DNA from: CFX2 sp014338005
GTDB lineage: Bacteria > Chloroflexota > Anaerolineae > Aggregatilineales > Phototrophicaceae
Direction of reading: 5' to 3'
NCBI GenBank assembly: GCA_030263555.1
Contig: SZPE01000011.1
Location: forward strand, 1 to 64,000
DNA: 64,000 nt
Part shown: piece after piece, positions 51,560 through 59,128 of the stretch
How the letters are laid out: the number at the start of each line of letters is the position of its first letter
Position numbering within the stretch: the first letter of the stretch is position 1
Notes under the pieces: model-generated
The model's database searches: none
Told to the model about the DNA's origin: nothing
What the model saw: only the letters and a program-made list of their open reading frames with translations
Program-made: the position numbers and the translations under genes

Positions 51560-52570
51560 CTAAATTTCGGCGGGGGGCGGGCCGCTTGACCGGCGCACAA
51601 TCAACTGTGCCGGCAGAACAATTTCCTGCGGTTCGGCGGGGGACTGCCCGGCCAGGTGTTCCAGCAGCAGTTGGGTGGCGCGCTGCCCCATCTCGTATGC
51701 CGGCTGGCCGATGACCGTAAAAAAGGGATCAATCATCATCGTCGTCGGCAGGTCGTCGAAAGCCACCAGGGACAGGTTATCCGGCACGCGCAGCCCGGCT
51801 TCGCGCAAAACGCGCAGCGCCCCGATGGCGATGAAGTTGTTGGCGGCAAATACGGCGGTGGGGCGCGGCGCTGCCGCCAGCATCTGTTTCGCCGTCCGGT
51901 AGCCGCCCTCCACCGTATACGAGCCTTCGTAAACGCTGGCCGCCGAACTCAGGCCGGCTTCGTCCAGGGCGCGGCGATAACCCGCCAGGCGGTCTTCTGC
52001 CGTCGAAACCGACGACGGGCCGTTGAGCAGGGCGATACGCCGGTGTCCCAGATCGAGCAGATGCCGGGTGAGCTGGTACGCGCCGGCTTCCGAGTCGCCG
52101 CGCACCGTATCTACCGCCGCCCCCGGCAAACGGCGATCCAGCAGCACACACGGCACGCCGCGATCCCGCAAAAAAGTCACCGACTCGGACGAGGAGGAGG
52201 CCGGCACCAGCAGCACGCCGTCCACCTGTTTTTGCACCACCACGCTCAGGTATTCGGCTTCTTCATCCTGCGACTCGTCCGTGTTGCAAAAGATGACGCT
52301 GAAGCCCTGCTCGCTGGCGGCGTCCTCGATGCCGCGCGCCAGGGTGGTAAAAAAGGGGTTCGTAATATCGGTTAAAATCAAAGCAATTGTTTTGGTGCGC
52401 TTAAAACGTAAACTGCGCGCCAGCGCGTTCGGCACGTATCCCAATTCGGCAATCGCCTGTTCCACACGCTCGCGGGTTTCCTGGCTGATGTACCCCGAAT
52501 TATTGATGACCCGCGAGACGGTCATGGCCGAGACACCCGCGCGTTTTGCCACATCGCCGATTGTACTCAT
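51560..52570 (-). CDS. LacI-family transcriptional regulator
   Basis: A 336-residue protein. The N-terminal HTH is TIGDVAKRAGVSAMTVSRVINNSGYISQETRERVEQAIAELGYVPNALARSL, with the hinge following. The periplasmic-binding-like ligand domain contains IALILTDITNPFFTTLARGIEDAA, DGVLLVPASS, LLDRRLPG, GHRRIALLNGP and VFAANNFIAIGALRVL. It probably represses the adjacent importer in the absence of its sugar, and itself, through the two TAACATGTTA palindromes flanking the gene. Confidence 0.95.
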   Translation of the reverse strand: MSTIGDVAKRAGVSAMTVSRVINNSGYISQETRERVEQAIAELGYVPNALARSLRFKRTKTIALILTDITNPFFTTLARGIEDAASEQGFSVIFCNTDESQDEEAEYLSVVVQKQVDGVLLVPASSSSESVTFLRDRGVPCVLLDRRLPGAAVDTVRGDSEAGAYQLTRHLLDLGHRRIALLNGPSSVSTAEDRLAGYRRALDEAGLSSAASVYEGSYTVEGGYRTAKQMLAAAPRPTAVFAANNFIAIGALRVLREAGLRVPDNLSLVAFDDLPTTMMIDPFFTVIGQPAYEMGQRATQLLLEHLAGQSPAEPQEIVLPAQLIVRRSSGPPPAEI

Positions 52571-52670
52571 GGCATTCCCCCGGTCAGGCCAGAACCCGGC
52601 CCGTGTTTGCCTTCGCTGCCGGGCGAACTCGGCAGCCGGGCGGCATTCAAGGGCTGCGGCTGTCTGTTAA

Positions 52671-52686
52671 CGGTAACATGTTATCC
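52671..52686. promoter_or_regulatory. LacI-type operator upstream of the regulator gene
   Basis: CGGTAACATGTTATCC, a palindrome matching the 51503-51518 site (shared core TAACATGTTA with flanking C-G). It lies about 100 bp before the LacI start, consistent with autoregulation. Confidence 0.6.
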
Positions 52687-52746
52687 GTAACTTAGCACAG
52701 AAGGCGGCGGATGTCAACCGGCGCGGTCTGTGCCGCCGGACGGCGA

Positions 52747-52776
52747 TTGACAGGCGGCCAGGACTTATGTTATGCT
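52747..52776 (+). promoter_or_regulatory. Promoter of the RIO kinase leader
   Basis: Consensus TTGACA (52747-52752), 18 bp, TATGCT (52771-52776). The predicted start is near 52783, leaving about 310 nt of leader before the kinase. The whole gap 52571-53095 contains a LacI operator, this promoter, a 19-codon ORF and RNA stems. Confidence 0.65.
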
Positions 52777-52813
52777 CATCAACGGTGTTTAAGAGTTCAT
52801 GGGAGGCGTTTGC

Positions 52814-52873
52814 ATGTCACAAATCAGATTGGCCCCTGTCGCGTGCGGTACGCCTGCCCGCTGCCTCGCTTAA
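52814..52873 (+). CDS. Putative 19-residue leader peptide before the RIO kinase
   Basis: GGGAGG (52801-52806), seven bases, ATG 52814, stop TAA 52871-52873. The peptide is MSQIRLAPVACGTPARCLA. The Shine-Dalgarno is one of the best in the window. Codons for its second half form the 5' arm of a 10-bp RNA stem. A regulatory uORF is a reasonable reading; no family is known to me. Confidence 0.45.
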   Translation: MSQIRLAPVACGTPARCLA

Positions 52874-53065
52874 CGTTCCACCGCTAAGTTAGCCCAGCAG
52901 CCGCTCCAGGCGTACCCGAATCAGCTCTCGGTTCGAGGCGGATTCTTGGCGTTTGCCTGTTTAATGCTGGCTGCGTCCATCCCGGTTTCGGCAGCTTGGT
53001 TTTGCGCCTCGGACTTGCTCTGGCTCTCCGCGCCGGGGAGAGGTCGGTCTATCCCTGACCAGCAT
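52847..53065 (+). ncRNA. Structured 5' leader RNA upstream of the RIO kinase gene
   Basis: Several nested or consecutive stems are visible by eye. GGTACGCCTG (52847-52856) pairs perfectly with CAGGCGTACC (52907-52916), enclosing GCTGC/GCAGC (52860-52864/52897-52901) and CTTA/TAAG. GAATC/GATTC (52918-52922/52941-52945) encloses CTCG-GTT-CGAG. ATGCTGG/CCAGCAT (52964-52970/53059-53065) encloses CTCTCC/GGAGAG (53024-53029/53037-53042). No match to a known riboswitch, tmRNA or RNase P is apparent. Whether it is a cis-regulator or merely GC-rich chance pairing needs covariation. Confidence 0.4.
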
Positions 53066-53095
53066 ATCTGAGTTGACCGAAAAGGAATCCAAACC

Positions 53096-54121
53096 TTGAA
53101 TCCGAAGCACGATTCGTATCTCGACGACTACGAGCAGTACGAAACGCTTTTTGACCCGATGCGCTCCGACCGCAAGGCGCGGCGCGGGCGCAAACCGAAA
53201 ACCAAACACACGCCGAAAAAGCCCGAACAGCAGGTGATCGCCGAACTCGGCGAAAGCGTCGGCCTGGAAGGCGGCTTTAAAACCACCTACCAGCCGGGGC
53301 TGTTTGAGGAAGGCTGGCTGCTGCAATCGCTGCGCGACTTTTACACCCAACACTACATCAGCGACGTGCTGGCGCGAGTGAAGGGCGGCAAGGAAGCCAG
53401 CGTCTACCGCTGCCAGGCCACGCCGTCCATCGGCGGCGGTCTGGTGGCCGCCAAAGTCTACCGCCCGAATATGTTCCGCAACCTGCGTAACGATGCCCTG
53501 TATCGTGAGGGGCGCGGCGTGTTGAGCGCCGAAGGCCACGACCTGAACCAGAGCGTTCACACCGACCGGATGCAGCGCGCGCTGGGCAAAAAAACCGCCT
53601 ACGGGCGGCAGGTGGCGCACACCTCCTGGCTGATGCACGAGTTTAAAACCCTGCAAACCCTGCACGCCGCCGGTGGCGCTGTGCCAAAACCCTTCGCCGC
53701 CAGCGAAAACGCCATCCTGATGAGTTATCATGGCGACGAAAACCGGGCCGCGCCGATTTTGCAGGACGTGGCGCTGGACGTGGACGAAGCGCGCGCGCTG
53801 TTCAACGTGGTGCTGTGGAACGTCGAACTGATGCTGAAGCACAACCTGATACACGGCGATCTGTCCCCCTACAACATCCTGTACTGGGAGGGGCGAATCA
53901 CCATCATTGACTTTCCGCAGGTTATCAACAGCCAGGGCAACGGCAGCGCCCGTTTCGTCCTGGAGCGGGACATCACGCGCATGTGCGATTATTTCGCGGA
54001 ACAGGGCGTGGAGCGCGACGCGGAGGCGGTCGCCTACCGGCTGTGGAAGCGGTACGTCGCCAAAAGCCCCCGCGACCAGAAGGCCGATGAGTCGCGCCTG
54101 CTGGCCGAGGATGAGGAATGA
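53096..54121 (+). CDS. RIO-type serine protein kinase
   Basis: A 341-residue protein with a basic/acidic N-terminal extension (about 1-95). The RIO kinase core follows: P-loop ARVKGGKEASVYRC, catalytic Lys in VAAKVYRP, RIO insertion with HTSWLMHEFKTLQTLHAAG, hinge ILMSYHGD, catalytic loop LIHGDLSPYNILYW and metal Asp in ITIIDFPQVI. RIO kinases act in ribosome maturation in eukaryotes and archaea; bacterial copies are less understood. The start is TTG 53096 with AAGGA about 9 bases upstream; no in-frame ATG is nearby. The long leader with a uORF suggests post-transcriptional control. Confidence 0.9.
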   Translation: MNPKHDSYLDDYEQYETLFDPMRSDRKARRGRKPKTKHTPKKPEQQVIAELGESVGLEGGFKTTYQPGLFEEGWLLQSLRDFYTQHYISDVLARVKGGKEASVYRCQATPSIGGGLVAAKVYRPNMFRNLRNDALYREGRGVLSAEGHDLNQSVHTDRMQRALGKKTAYGRQVAHTSWLMHEFKTLQTLHAAGGAVPKPFAASENAILMSYHGDENRAAPILQDVALDVDEARALFNVVLWNVELMLKHNLIHGDLSPYNILYWEGRITIIDFPQVINSQGNGSARFVLERDITRMCDYFAEQGVERDAEAVAYRLWKRYVAKSPRDQKADESRLLAEDEE

Positions 54122-54137
54122 CGCCTGGCGGGGCAGA

Positions 54138-54162
54138 GGGGCGGGTTTAAACAGCCCGCCCC
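54138..54162. repeat. GGGGCGGG palindrome after the RIO kinase gene
   Basis: GGGGCGGG (54138-54145) pairs with CCCGCCCC (54155-54162) around TTTAAACAG. It lies between converging genes, 16 bp after a stop codon. It is similar to the elements at 403 and 57877. Confidence 0.55.
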
Positions 54163-54166
54163 TGCG

Positions 54167-55081
54167 CTACTGGTTTTTGCGTTTCTGGCGCTTTTCCTCG
54201 GCCTTCCGCAGGATTTCGGCCAGGTTCACCGGCGGCGGATCTGCCGGGGGCGCGGGCGGTTCGCCCGGCCGGGGGGGCGGCGGCGTTGGCGGCTCGGCAG
54301 GCCGGCGGGCAGCGGCGCGCCGTTCGATTTCCCGCGCCATTTCCCCGCTCTGCTCCATCTCCCAGTAGATCACATTCCAGTAAATGAGCTTGCCGGCGCG
54401 CCCTGCCGCTTCGCGCACGGCCTGAACCGCGTCTTCGACAAACGCCTGCGCCAGGTACGGCAGCGCCGCCGGGTTATTGCTGATGCTGCCCAGGTCAATG
54501 GCGGCCTTGCGGCGTTTGTCCGGGTTGGGGTCGTCCAGCAGGCGGCGCACGATCAGCCGGATGTCGCCGTCGCCAGGGCGGGTGGGCAGCACACGGCGTT
54601 TGCCAATCTGTGGGCGTTCTTCCAGGCCGGACGACAGGGCATCCGCGCCGGGCGTTAAGCCCGACATCGCGCCGATCATCATACCCTGCGCGCCCATCAG
54701 CACCCCACCGATGGCCGCGCCCAGGGCGGCGCTGCCCGCCTTGCCCCTGCGCTCGCGCAAAAGCTGCATGTCCATATCAAGCTGCATTTTGCGGAGCAGT
54801 TCGGCCTCGCGCTCGTCCTCCCGGTTTTCGATTTCGTACTCGATGTGGAAGTGTTTGAAGATGGCATCCAGGGTGGTATAACCGGCCTGGCGAGCGGTCT
54901 GGACGCGCTTGCCCGCCCAGGCGATGGCGGCCTTCACCTCGCCGATGTTTTCCGCGCGGTAGCGGGCCGCCAGGGCGTCCAGCGCCAGCGTTTCGTCCAG
55001 CAGGCCGATGATGCGCGCCGCCTGCAAGCGGGTGGTGGCGTCGTCGGCTTTCAGCCCGTTTAGCAAGTCCTCAAGGTTCAT
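54167..55081 (-). CDS. HEAT-repeat-like protein with a Gly/Ala/Met-rich central segment
   Basis: A 304-residue protein. The N-terminal helical repeats (MNLEDLLNGLKADDATTRLQAARIIGLLDETLALDALAARYRAENIGEVKAAIAWAG) and a second pair after the centre (LIVRRLLDDPNPDKRRKAAIDLGSISNNPAALPYLAQAFVEDAVQAVREAAG) look like HEAT/phycobilisome-lyase repeats. Between them AGSAALGAAIGGVLMGAQGMMIGAMSGL could be a membrane hairpin. The C-terminus is Pro-rich with a basic end. It is probably a scaffold or binding protein; no enzyme motif is seen. Confidence 0.72.
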   Translation of the reverse strand: MNLEDLLNGLKADDATTRLQAARIIGLLDETLALDALAARYRAENIGEVKAAIAWAGKRVQTARQAGYTTLDAIFKHFHIEYEIENREDEREAELLRKMQLDMDMQLLRERRGKAGSAALGAAIGGVLMGAQGMMIGAMSGLTPGADALSSGLEERPQIGKRRVLPTRPGDGDIRLIVRRLLDDPNPDKRRKAAIDLGSISNNPAALPYLAQAFVEDAVQAVREAAGRAGKLIYWNVIYWEMEQSGEMAREIERRAAARRPAEPPTPPPPRPGEPPAPPADPPPVNLAEILRKAEEKRQKRKNQ

Positions 55082-55208
55082 AAGGCATCCCTCGAATTGT
55101 TGGCGTCTTTTTGTATGATAACCGAAGTTGGGCGCGCCGCAGGCTGAAGTTTTTGGCTATAATGCACGCCTCAAAACCGACCACCACAGGAAAGGCAGGT
55201 GAACAACT

Positions 55209-56318
55209 ATGACCACCATTCATTATGCCCGGCGCCAGGAAAAACTGCGCCAGATCGCCGGTGTGGACGCGGTATTGCTCGTGCCGGGCGCAAACATGCG
55301 CTACTTCACCGGGCTGGATTTTCACCTGTCGGAGCGCCCGATCATCGCGTTTTTTACGCCGGACGGCGCGATGTCCATCATCATCCCGGAGCTGGAAGTG
55401 CCGCGCCTGAATGCCCGCCCCGACCTGGAAGCGCGCGCCTTCGCCTGGACGGATACGGCGGGCTACCGGGAGGCCTTCCGGCAGGCGATTCGTGACCTGG
55501 GGTTGAGCGGCAAACGCCTGGGTGTGGACGGTATGACCATGCGTCTCAGCGAATGGCTGGCTTTCCTGGAGGCTGACCCGTCGCTGGCGGCGCAGCCGGT
55601 GGAGCGCGACCTGGTGCGAATCCGGGCCATCAAAACGCCGGAGGAAATCGAACTGATGCGGCAGGCTGTCCGCCTGAGCGAGAAGGCGCTGGATAACCTG
55701 CTGGCCTGGGTGCAGCCGGGGTTGACCGAACGGCAGATCGCGGCGCGGCTGGAGGATGAGATGACGGCGCTGGGCAGCGACGGCAAAGCCTTCGAGACGC
55801 TGGTGCAGACCGGCCCGAACAGCGCCCTGCCGCACGGCACAACCACCGACCGGGTTTTGCAGGCCGACGAGTTTTTGCTGATTGACTACGGCGGAACGGT
55901 GCAGGGCTACCCGGCGGACATCACGCGGACGTTTTGCCTGGGCGCGCCCAGCGCCGAGATGCAGAAAATCTACGCAGCGGTGCTGGCCGCCAACGAAGCG
56001 GCGCGGGCCGCCGCCGGGCCGGGTGTGGCGATGGGGCAGGTAGACCGGGCCGCGCGTGAAGTTATCGAAGCGGCGGGATACGGCGCATATTTTATTCATC
56101 GCACCGGACACGGCCTGGGGCTGGACACGCACGAACCGATTCCGCAGATCGCCGCCGGCGTGGAAGACCTGTTGAAACCGGGTATGGTGTTTACGATCGA
56201 GCCGGGTATTTATGTGCCTGGGTTGGGCGGCGTGCGGGTTGAAGATAACGTCGTCGTAACCGAGGATGGCCTGGAAGTGCTGACCAGCTATCCCCGGCAG
56301 CTCGTCTTAAAACCTTGA
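55209..56318 (+). CDS. M24 family Xaa-Pro aminopeptidase-like metallopeptidase
   Basis: A 369-residue protein. The creatinase-like N-domain (about 1-130) is followed by a pita-bread catalytic domain with all five metal ligands visible: Asp in LLIDYGG, Asp in PADITRTF, His in HRTGHGLGLDTHE, Glu in FTIEPGIYVPG and Glu in GVRVEDNVVV. It removes N-terminal residues preceding proline, or acts as a prolidase. It is cytoplasmic and a single gene. Confidence 0.94.
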   Translation: MTTIHYARRQEKLRQIAGVDAVLLVPGANMRYFTGLDFHLSERPIIAFFTPDGAMSIIIPELEVPRLNARPDLEARAFAWTDTAGYREAFRQAIRDLGLSGKRLGVDGMTMRLSEWLAFLEADPSLAAQPVERDLVRIRAIKTPEEIELMRQAVRLSEKALDNLLAWVQPGLTERQIAARLEDEMTALGSDGKAFETLVQTGPNSALPHGTTTDRVLQADEFLLIDYGGTVQGYPADITRTFCLGAPSAEMQKIYAAVLAANEAARAAAGPGVAMGQVDRAAREVIEAAGYGAYFIHRTGHGLGLDTHEPIPQIAAGVEDLLKPGMVFTIEPGIYVPGLGGVRVEDNVVVTEDGLEVLTSYPRQLVLKP

Positions 56319-56358
56319 TGACCGGTAGGCCACAGCCCGTCGTCTGTTGAACGGCGCG

Positions 56359-56754
56359 TTAGCGGCGCGCGGCGACCTGCGGCGCGACCTGTCCTAAAAA
56401 CGATGCCACCGTGTTCAGCAGCTCGTTTTTCATGACCGGTTTGGCAAGGTAACCATCGCAGCCGGCGGCCAGGCAGTGTTCCCGGTCACCGTGCATGGCG
56501 TTGGCCGTCAGGGCGATGACCGGAATCCACGATAGTTGAGGCGAAGCCTTAAGACGCGCGGCGGCCTCCAGGCCGTTGATGTCCGGCAGGTTGATGTCCA
56601 TCAGGATCAGATCGGGCTGCTCTCGCGCGGCAATGGCGACGCCGACCAGCCCTTCGGCGGCTTCCAACACCTCATAACCTGCGGCCATCAGAATCTTCTT
56701 GACCAGGCGCATATTCTGCGGATTGTCCTCAACATACAGGATTTTCGCGGACAT
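56359..56754 (-). CDS. Single-domain CheY-like response regulator
   Basis: A 131-residue receiver domain only: acidic pair in ILYVEDNPQN, phosphoacceptor Asp in LILMDINLPDINGLEAA, Thr in VIALTANAMHGD and Lys in GYLAKPVMKNELL, all intact. It is of the DivK/hybrid-kinase type. No histidine kinase is adjacent. ATG 56754 has AGGGG 8 bases upstream; the frame extends to 56805 without a ribosome site. Confidence 0.92.
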   Translation of the reverse strand: MSAKILYVEDNPQNMRLVKKILMAAGYEVLEAAEGLVGVAIAAREQPDLILMDINLPDINGLEAAARLKASPQLSWIPVIALTANAMHGDREHCLAAGCDGYLAKPVMKNELLNTVASFLGQVAPQVAARR

Positions 56755-56868
56755 TGATTTTCCCCTGAGCGTTGTTGTGTAAATTAATCGCAACTGTAAA
56801 TTCATTATGTGTCCGCTTTTGGGAAGATGTCAATGAGGTAATCCCGATATTCGCAAAATATTTATAAA

Positions 56869-56899
56869 GCCGGATTTACCATAATCCGGCGGTTTTTTT
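56869..56899. terminator. Intrinsic terminator between receiver and metal-permease genes
   Basis: GCCGGATT (56869-56876) pairs perfectly with AATCCGGC (56883-56890), followed by GG and seven T's on the plus strand. The minus-strand side is also A+T-rich (TTTATAAATATTTT). It insulates the promoter that begins six bases later. Confidence 0.85.
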
Positions 56900-56904
56900 A
56901 CGGC

Positions 56905-56953
56905 TTGCGAGCGCCTGGCGGGGGAATTATAATTGAGACGATGTTTCAATTAT
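56905..56953 (+). promoter_or_regulatory. Promoter with operator-like inverted repeat of the metal permease
   Basis: TTGCGA (56905-56910), 17 bp, consensus TATAAT (56928-56933). ATAATTGA (56929-56936) and TCAATTAT (56946-56953) form an 8-bp inverted repeat across nine bases, covering the -10, the start site and the ATG. This placement is typical of a metalloregulator such as a Zur, Fur or MntR-class repressor. The regulator identity is not known. Confidence 0.6.
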
Positions 56954-57845
56954 GGGTGTTTTAGAAACAATGGATGTGCTGCAAACGCTTTTTGTCGAAC
57001 CGCTGCAGCTGGCCTTCATGCAGCGGGCGCTGCTGGCGGCGGCGCTGATCGGCATCGTCAGCGGGGTGATGGGCGCTTACGTGGTTACGCGCGGGCTGGC
57101 GTTTTTGGGCGACGCGCTGGCGCACAGCATTCTGCCGGGGGTGGCGGTGGCGTTTTTGGCGGCGGGCAGCGGCGGCGCGGCGCTGCTGTTCGGCGGCCTG
57201 GCGGCGGGCATCCTGTCGGCGCTGGGCATCGGCTTTTTAACGCGCGGCGAACGGATGGCCGAGGACACAGCTATCGGCATCGTTTTCGCCGGGATGCTGG
57301 CGCTGGGTATCGCCTTAATCTCAAAGGCGCAGAATTACACGGTTGACCTGACGCACGTGCTGATCGGCAACATCCTGGCTGTCAGCGCCGACGACCTGAC
57401 GCTGACGCTGATTTTCGGGCTGGTGGTGCTGGGGACGGTTTTCCTGTTTTATAAAGAACTGCTGGTGGTTTCCTTCGACGCCACGCTGGCGCAAACGCTG
57501 CGGCTGCCGGGCGAGGCGCTGCGCGTGCTGCTGCTGGTGCTGCTGGCGGTGACGATTGTGATGGGGACACAGGTGGCGGGCGTGGCGCTGGTGGCGGCCA
57601 TGCTGGTGACGCCGGCGGCGACAGCGCGTTTTTTCGTGCGGCGGCTGCACCATCTCATGCTGCTGGGGGCGGCCATCGGCGCGGCCAGCGGGGCAGCCGG
57701 CTTGTATATCGCCTGGCACGGGCGCGTCGCGCCCAGCGCGGCCATCGTGCTGACCATGACGGCGCTGTTCCTGGCGGCGTTTTTCCTCGCGCCGGGCAAG
57801 GGTTATCTGTGGTCGCTGCTGGGCCGCAGCGCCAAAGCGGCGTAA
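56952..57845 (+). CDS. Metal ABC transporter permease (ZnuB/MntB type)
   Basis: A 297-residue ABC-3 family membrane protein with eight or nine TM helices. MQRALLAAALIGIVSGVMGAYVVTRGLAFLGDALAHSILPGVAVAF, then EDTAIGIVFAGMLALGIALISK, then GTQVAGVALVAAMLVTPAATARFFVRRLHHLMLLGA are classical. It transports Zn, Mn or Fe with an ATPase and a binding protein that are not in this window. ATG 56952 has no Shine-Dalgarno and lies about 12 bases from the predicted transcript start; ATG 56970 is an alternative. A 7-codon ORF (56941-56964) overlaps the start. Confidence 0.93.
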   Translation: MGVLETMDVLQTLFVEPLQLAFMQRALLAAALIGIVSGVMGAYVVTRGLAFLGDALAHSILPGVAVAFLAAGSGGAALLFGGLAAGILSALGIGFLTRGERMAEDTAIGIVFAGMLALGIALISKAQNYTVDLTHVLIGNILAVSADDLTLTLIFGLVVLGTVFLFYKELLVVSFDATLAQTLRLPGEALRVLLLVLLAVTIVMGTQVAGVALVAAMLVTPAATARFFVRRLHHLMLLGAAIGAASGAAGLYIAWHGRVAPSAAIVLTMTALFLAAFFLAPGKGYLWSLLGRSAKAA

Positions 57846-57876
57846 CGAATCGCCGCGATTATGCCGCGTCGGTGTA

Positions 57877-57901
57877 GGGGCGGGTGTCCAAACCCGTCCC
57901 C
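57877..57901. repeat. GGGGCGGG palindrome after the metal permease gene
   Basis: GGGGCGGGT (57877-57885) pairs with ACCCGTCCCC (57892-57901), with one G-U pair. It lies between converging genes and is preceded by GTA. It has the same form as the elements at 403 and 54138. Confidence 0.55.
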
Positions 57902-57911
57902 ACCGTATGAT

Positions 57912-59111
57912 TTATGGATTCCGCACCTGGACGATTTTGCCGTTGATGTTCAAATTGCCGTTCGCGTCCCCCTGAAGCTGCCAGTCGCCGCTGGCGACCA
58001 GATTCACCCAGAAGTCGCCGCGCGGCCTCATGCCCGGCAGGTTGAGTTTGACCGCCAGCGCGTACAGGTTTTCCTGGCGCAGCCGGGCCAGCGTCTGGAT
58101 AAAGGTCTGCTCGCTGACGCCGTTTTCGACCAGGCGCGACTTGGACGGCAGACCGAGCGTTTCTTCGGTTTTGGGCAGCAGGTGGTTAAAACGCCCGTGC
58201 TGGATCGCCATGTCGAAGATCAGCGCATAGGCCAGCGGCGTTTGAATATTGCGCGGCGCGATGCTCAGTTCCACGACCGGCTTGTAAAACCCTTCCACTG
58301 CCACCTCGTCCTGCACATCCTGCATGATTTTTTCCTGCGCGGCCTGCACCAGCAGCGCCTTCAGGTTCATATCGCCGCGCAGGCTTTCGTCCCTGGCAGT
58401 GATGCGCGGCAGATAGGCGCGAAGCTGCTCCGCGACGGGGCTGGTTGAACGTTCGGTGAACAGCTTAACGACGGTGATAAAACTGCCCGCCGCCAGCGTG
58501 AACTGAAAACGCCCGTAGCTGATGATGCCGGAGTCGTAGTTCTGGTAGGTGGCGTAACCGCCGCCCTCAAACGCCGAGGTGATGTTAAAAGCGGCCTTCT
58601 GCACCCGGTCAGCAGCGGCAGGGGTGGCCGCCGGCGTGGGGACTCCCGGCGCAGGAACAGGAGCCGGCGCGGGGACAGGTGCCGGCGCGGGCGTGATAAC
58701 CGGCGCGGGTGAGGGGATTTCCTCCCGCTGGCCGACCGGCGCGACGATATGCTGCCCCGCCGCCAGCGGCGAGACGCTTTCATCCCGCGTCAGCGCGAAG
58801 GCGAAGGTCGGCGCGGCGATGAGGCCGTACCCATAGCGCGTGCCGTCCCCCTGGATTTCCAGCAGGTCATCGCGCGCCCAGCCTTCCCGGCCATCCGGGA
58901 AAGCCAGCCGCAGCCATTGGTAGACCTTGCCTTGCAGGTGGTTTCCGGTTTCGTCCCGGCGCGCTTCCAGCACGCCCAGGTTCGCCAGGCGCACCGGGGC
59001 TTTAAACAGCACCGCGTAGCTGGTGCCGGCCCCGGCGCGAATGTTGATTTCGGTGATCGCCGGCGATTCGGGGATTCCCCGAATGATGGCGGTCAGCGGC
59101 GCGTTCGACAT
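57912..59111 (-). CDS. SH3-like domain fused to a GH46 chitosanase-like / muramidase-fold domain
   Basis: A 399-residue protein without a recognisable signal peptide. The N-terminal SH3-like module (about 1-115) is nearly a duplicate of that in the next gene. A Pro/Ala linker (about 125-175) follows. The C-terminal domain starts QKAAFNITSAFEGGGYATYQNYDSGIISYGRFQFTLAAGSF, resembling the GH46/lysozyme-superfamily catalytic start with Glu and Asp. An alpha-helical domain follows. It may cleave peptidoglycan or chitosan; the assignment is tentative. ATG 59111 has GGAGG four bases away; ATG 59129 overlaps the upstream stop. Confidence 0.7.
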   Translation of the reverse strand: MSNAPLTAIIRGIPESPAITEINIRAGAGTSYAVLFKAPVRLANLGVLEARRDETGNHLQGKVYQWLRLAFPDGREGWARDDLLEIQGDGTRYGYGLIAAPTFAFALTRDESVSPLAAGQHIVAPVGQREEIPSPAPVITPAPAPVPAPAPVPAPGVPTPAATPAAADRVQKAAFNITSAFEGGGYATYQNYDSGIISYGRFQFTLAAGSFITVVKLFTERSTSPVAEQLRAYLPRITARDESLRGDMNLKALLVQAAQEKIMQDVQDEVAVEGFYKPVVELSIAPRNIQTPLAYALIFDMAIQHGRFNHLLPKTEETLGLPSKSRLVENGVSEQTFIQTLARLRQENLYALAVKLNLPGMRPRGDFWVNLVASGDWQLQGDANGNLNINGKIVQVRNP

Positions 59112-59128
59112 GAGTCCTCCCTCGCTCA

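Noticed and set aside
52918..52945. tRNA-like TTCGA arm
   Set aside because: Only one short hairpin resembles a T arm; no acceptor, D or anticodon arms can be built around it.
52961..53854. 297-codon minus-strand open frame over the RIO gene
   Set aside because: The plus strand has all RIO kinase motifs; this frame is a shadow, although it also covers part of the leader region.
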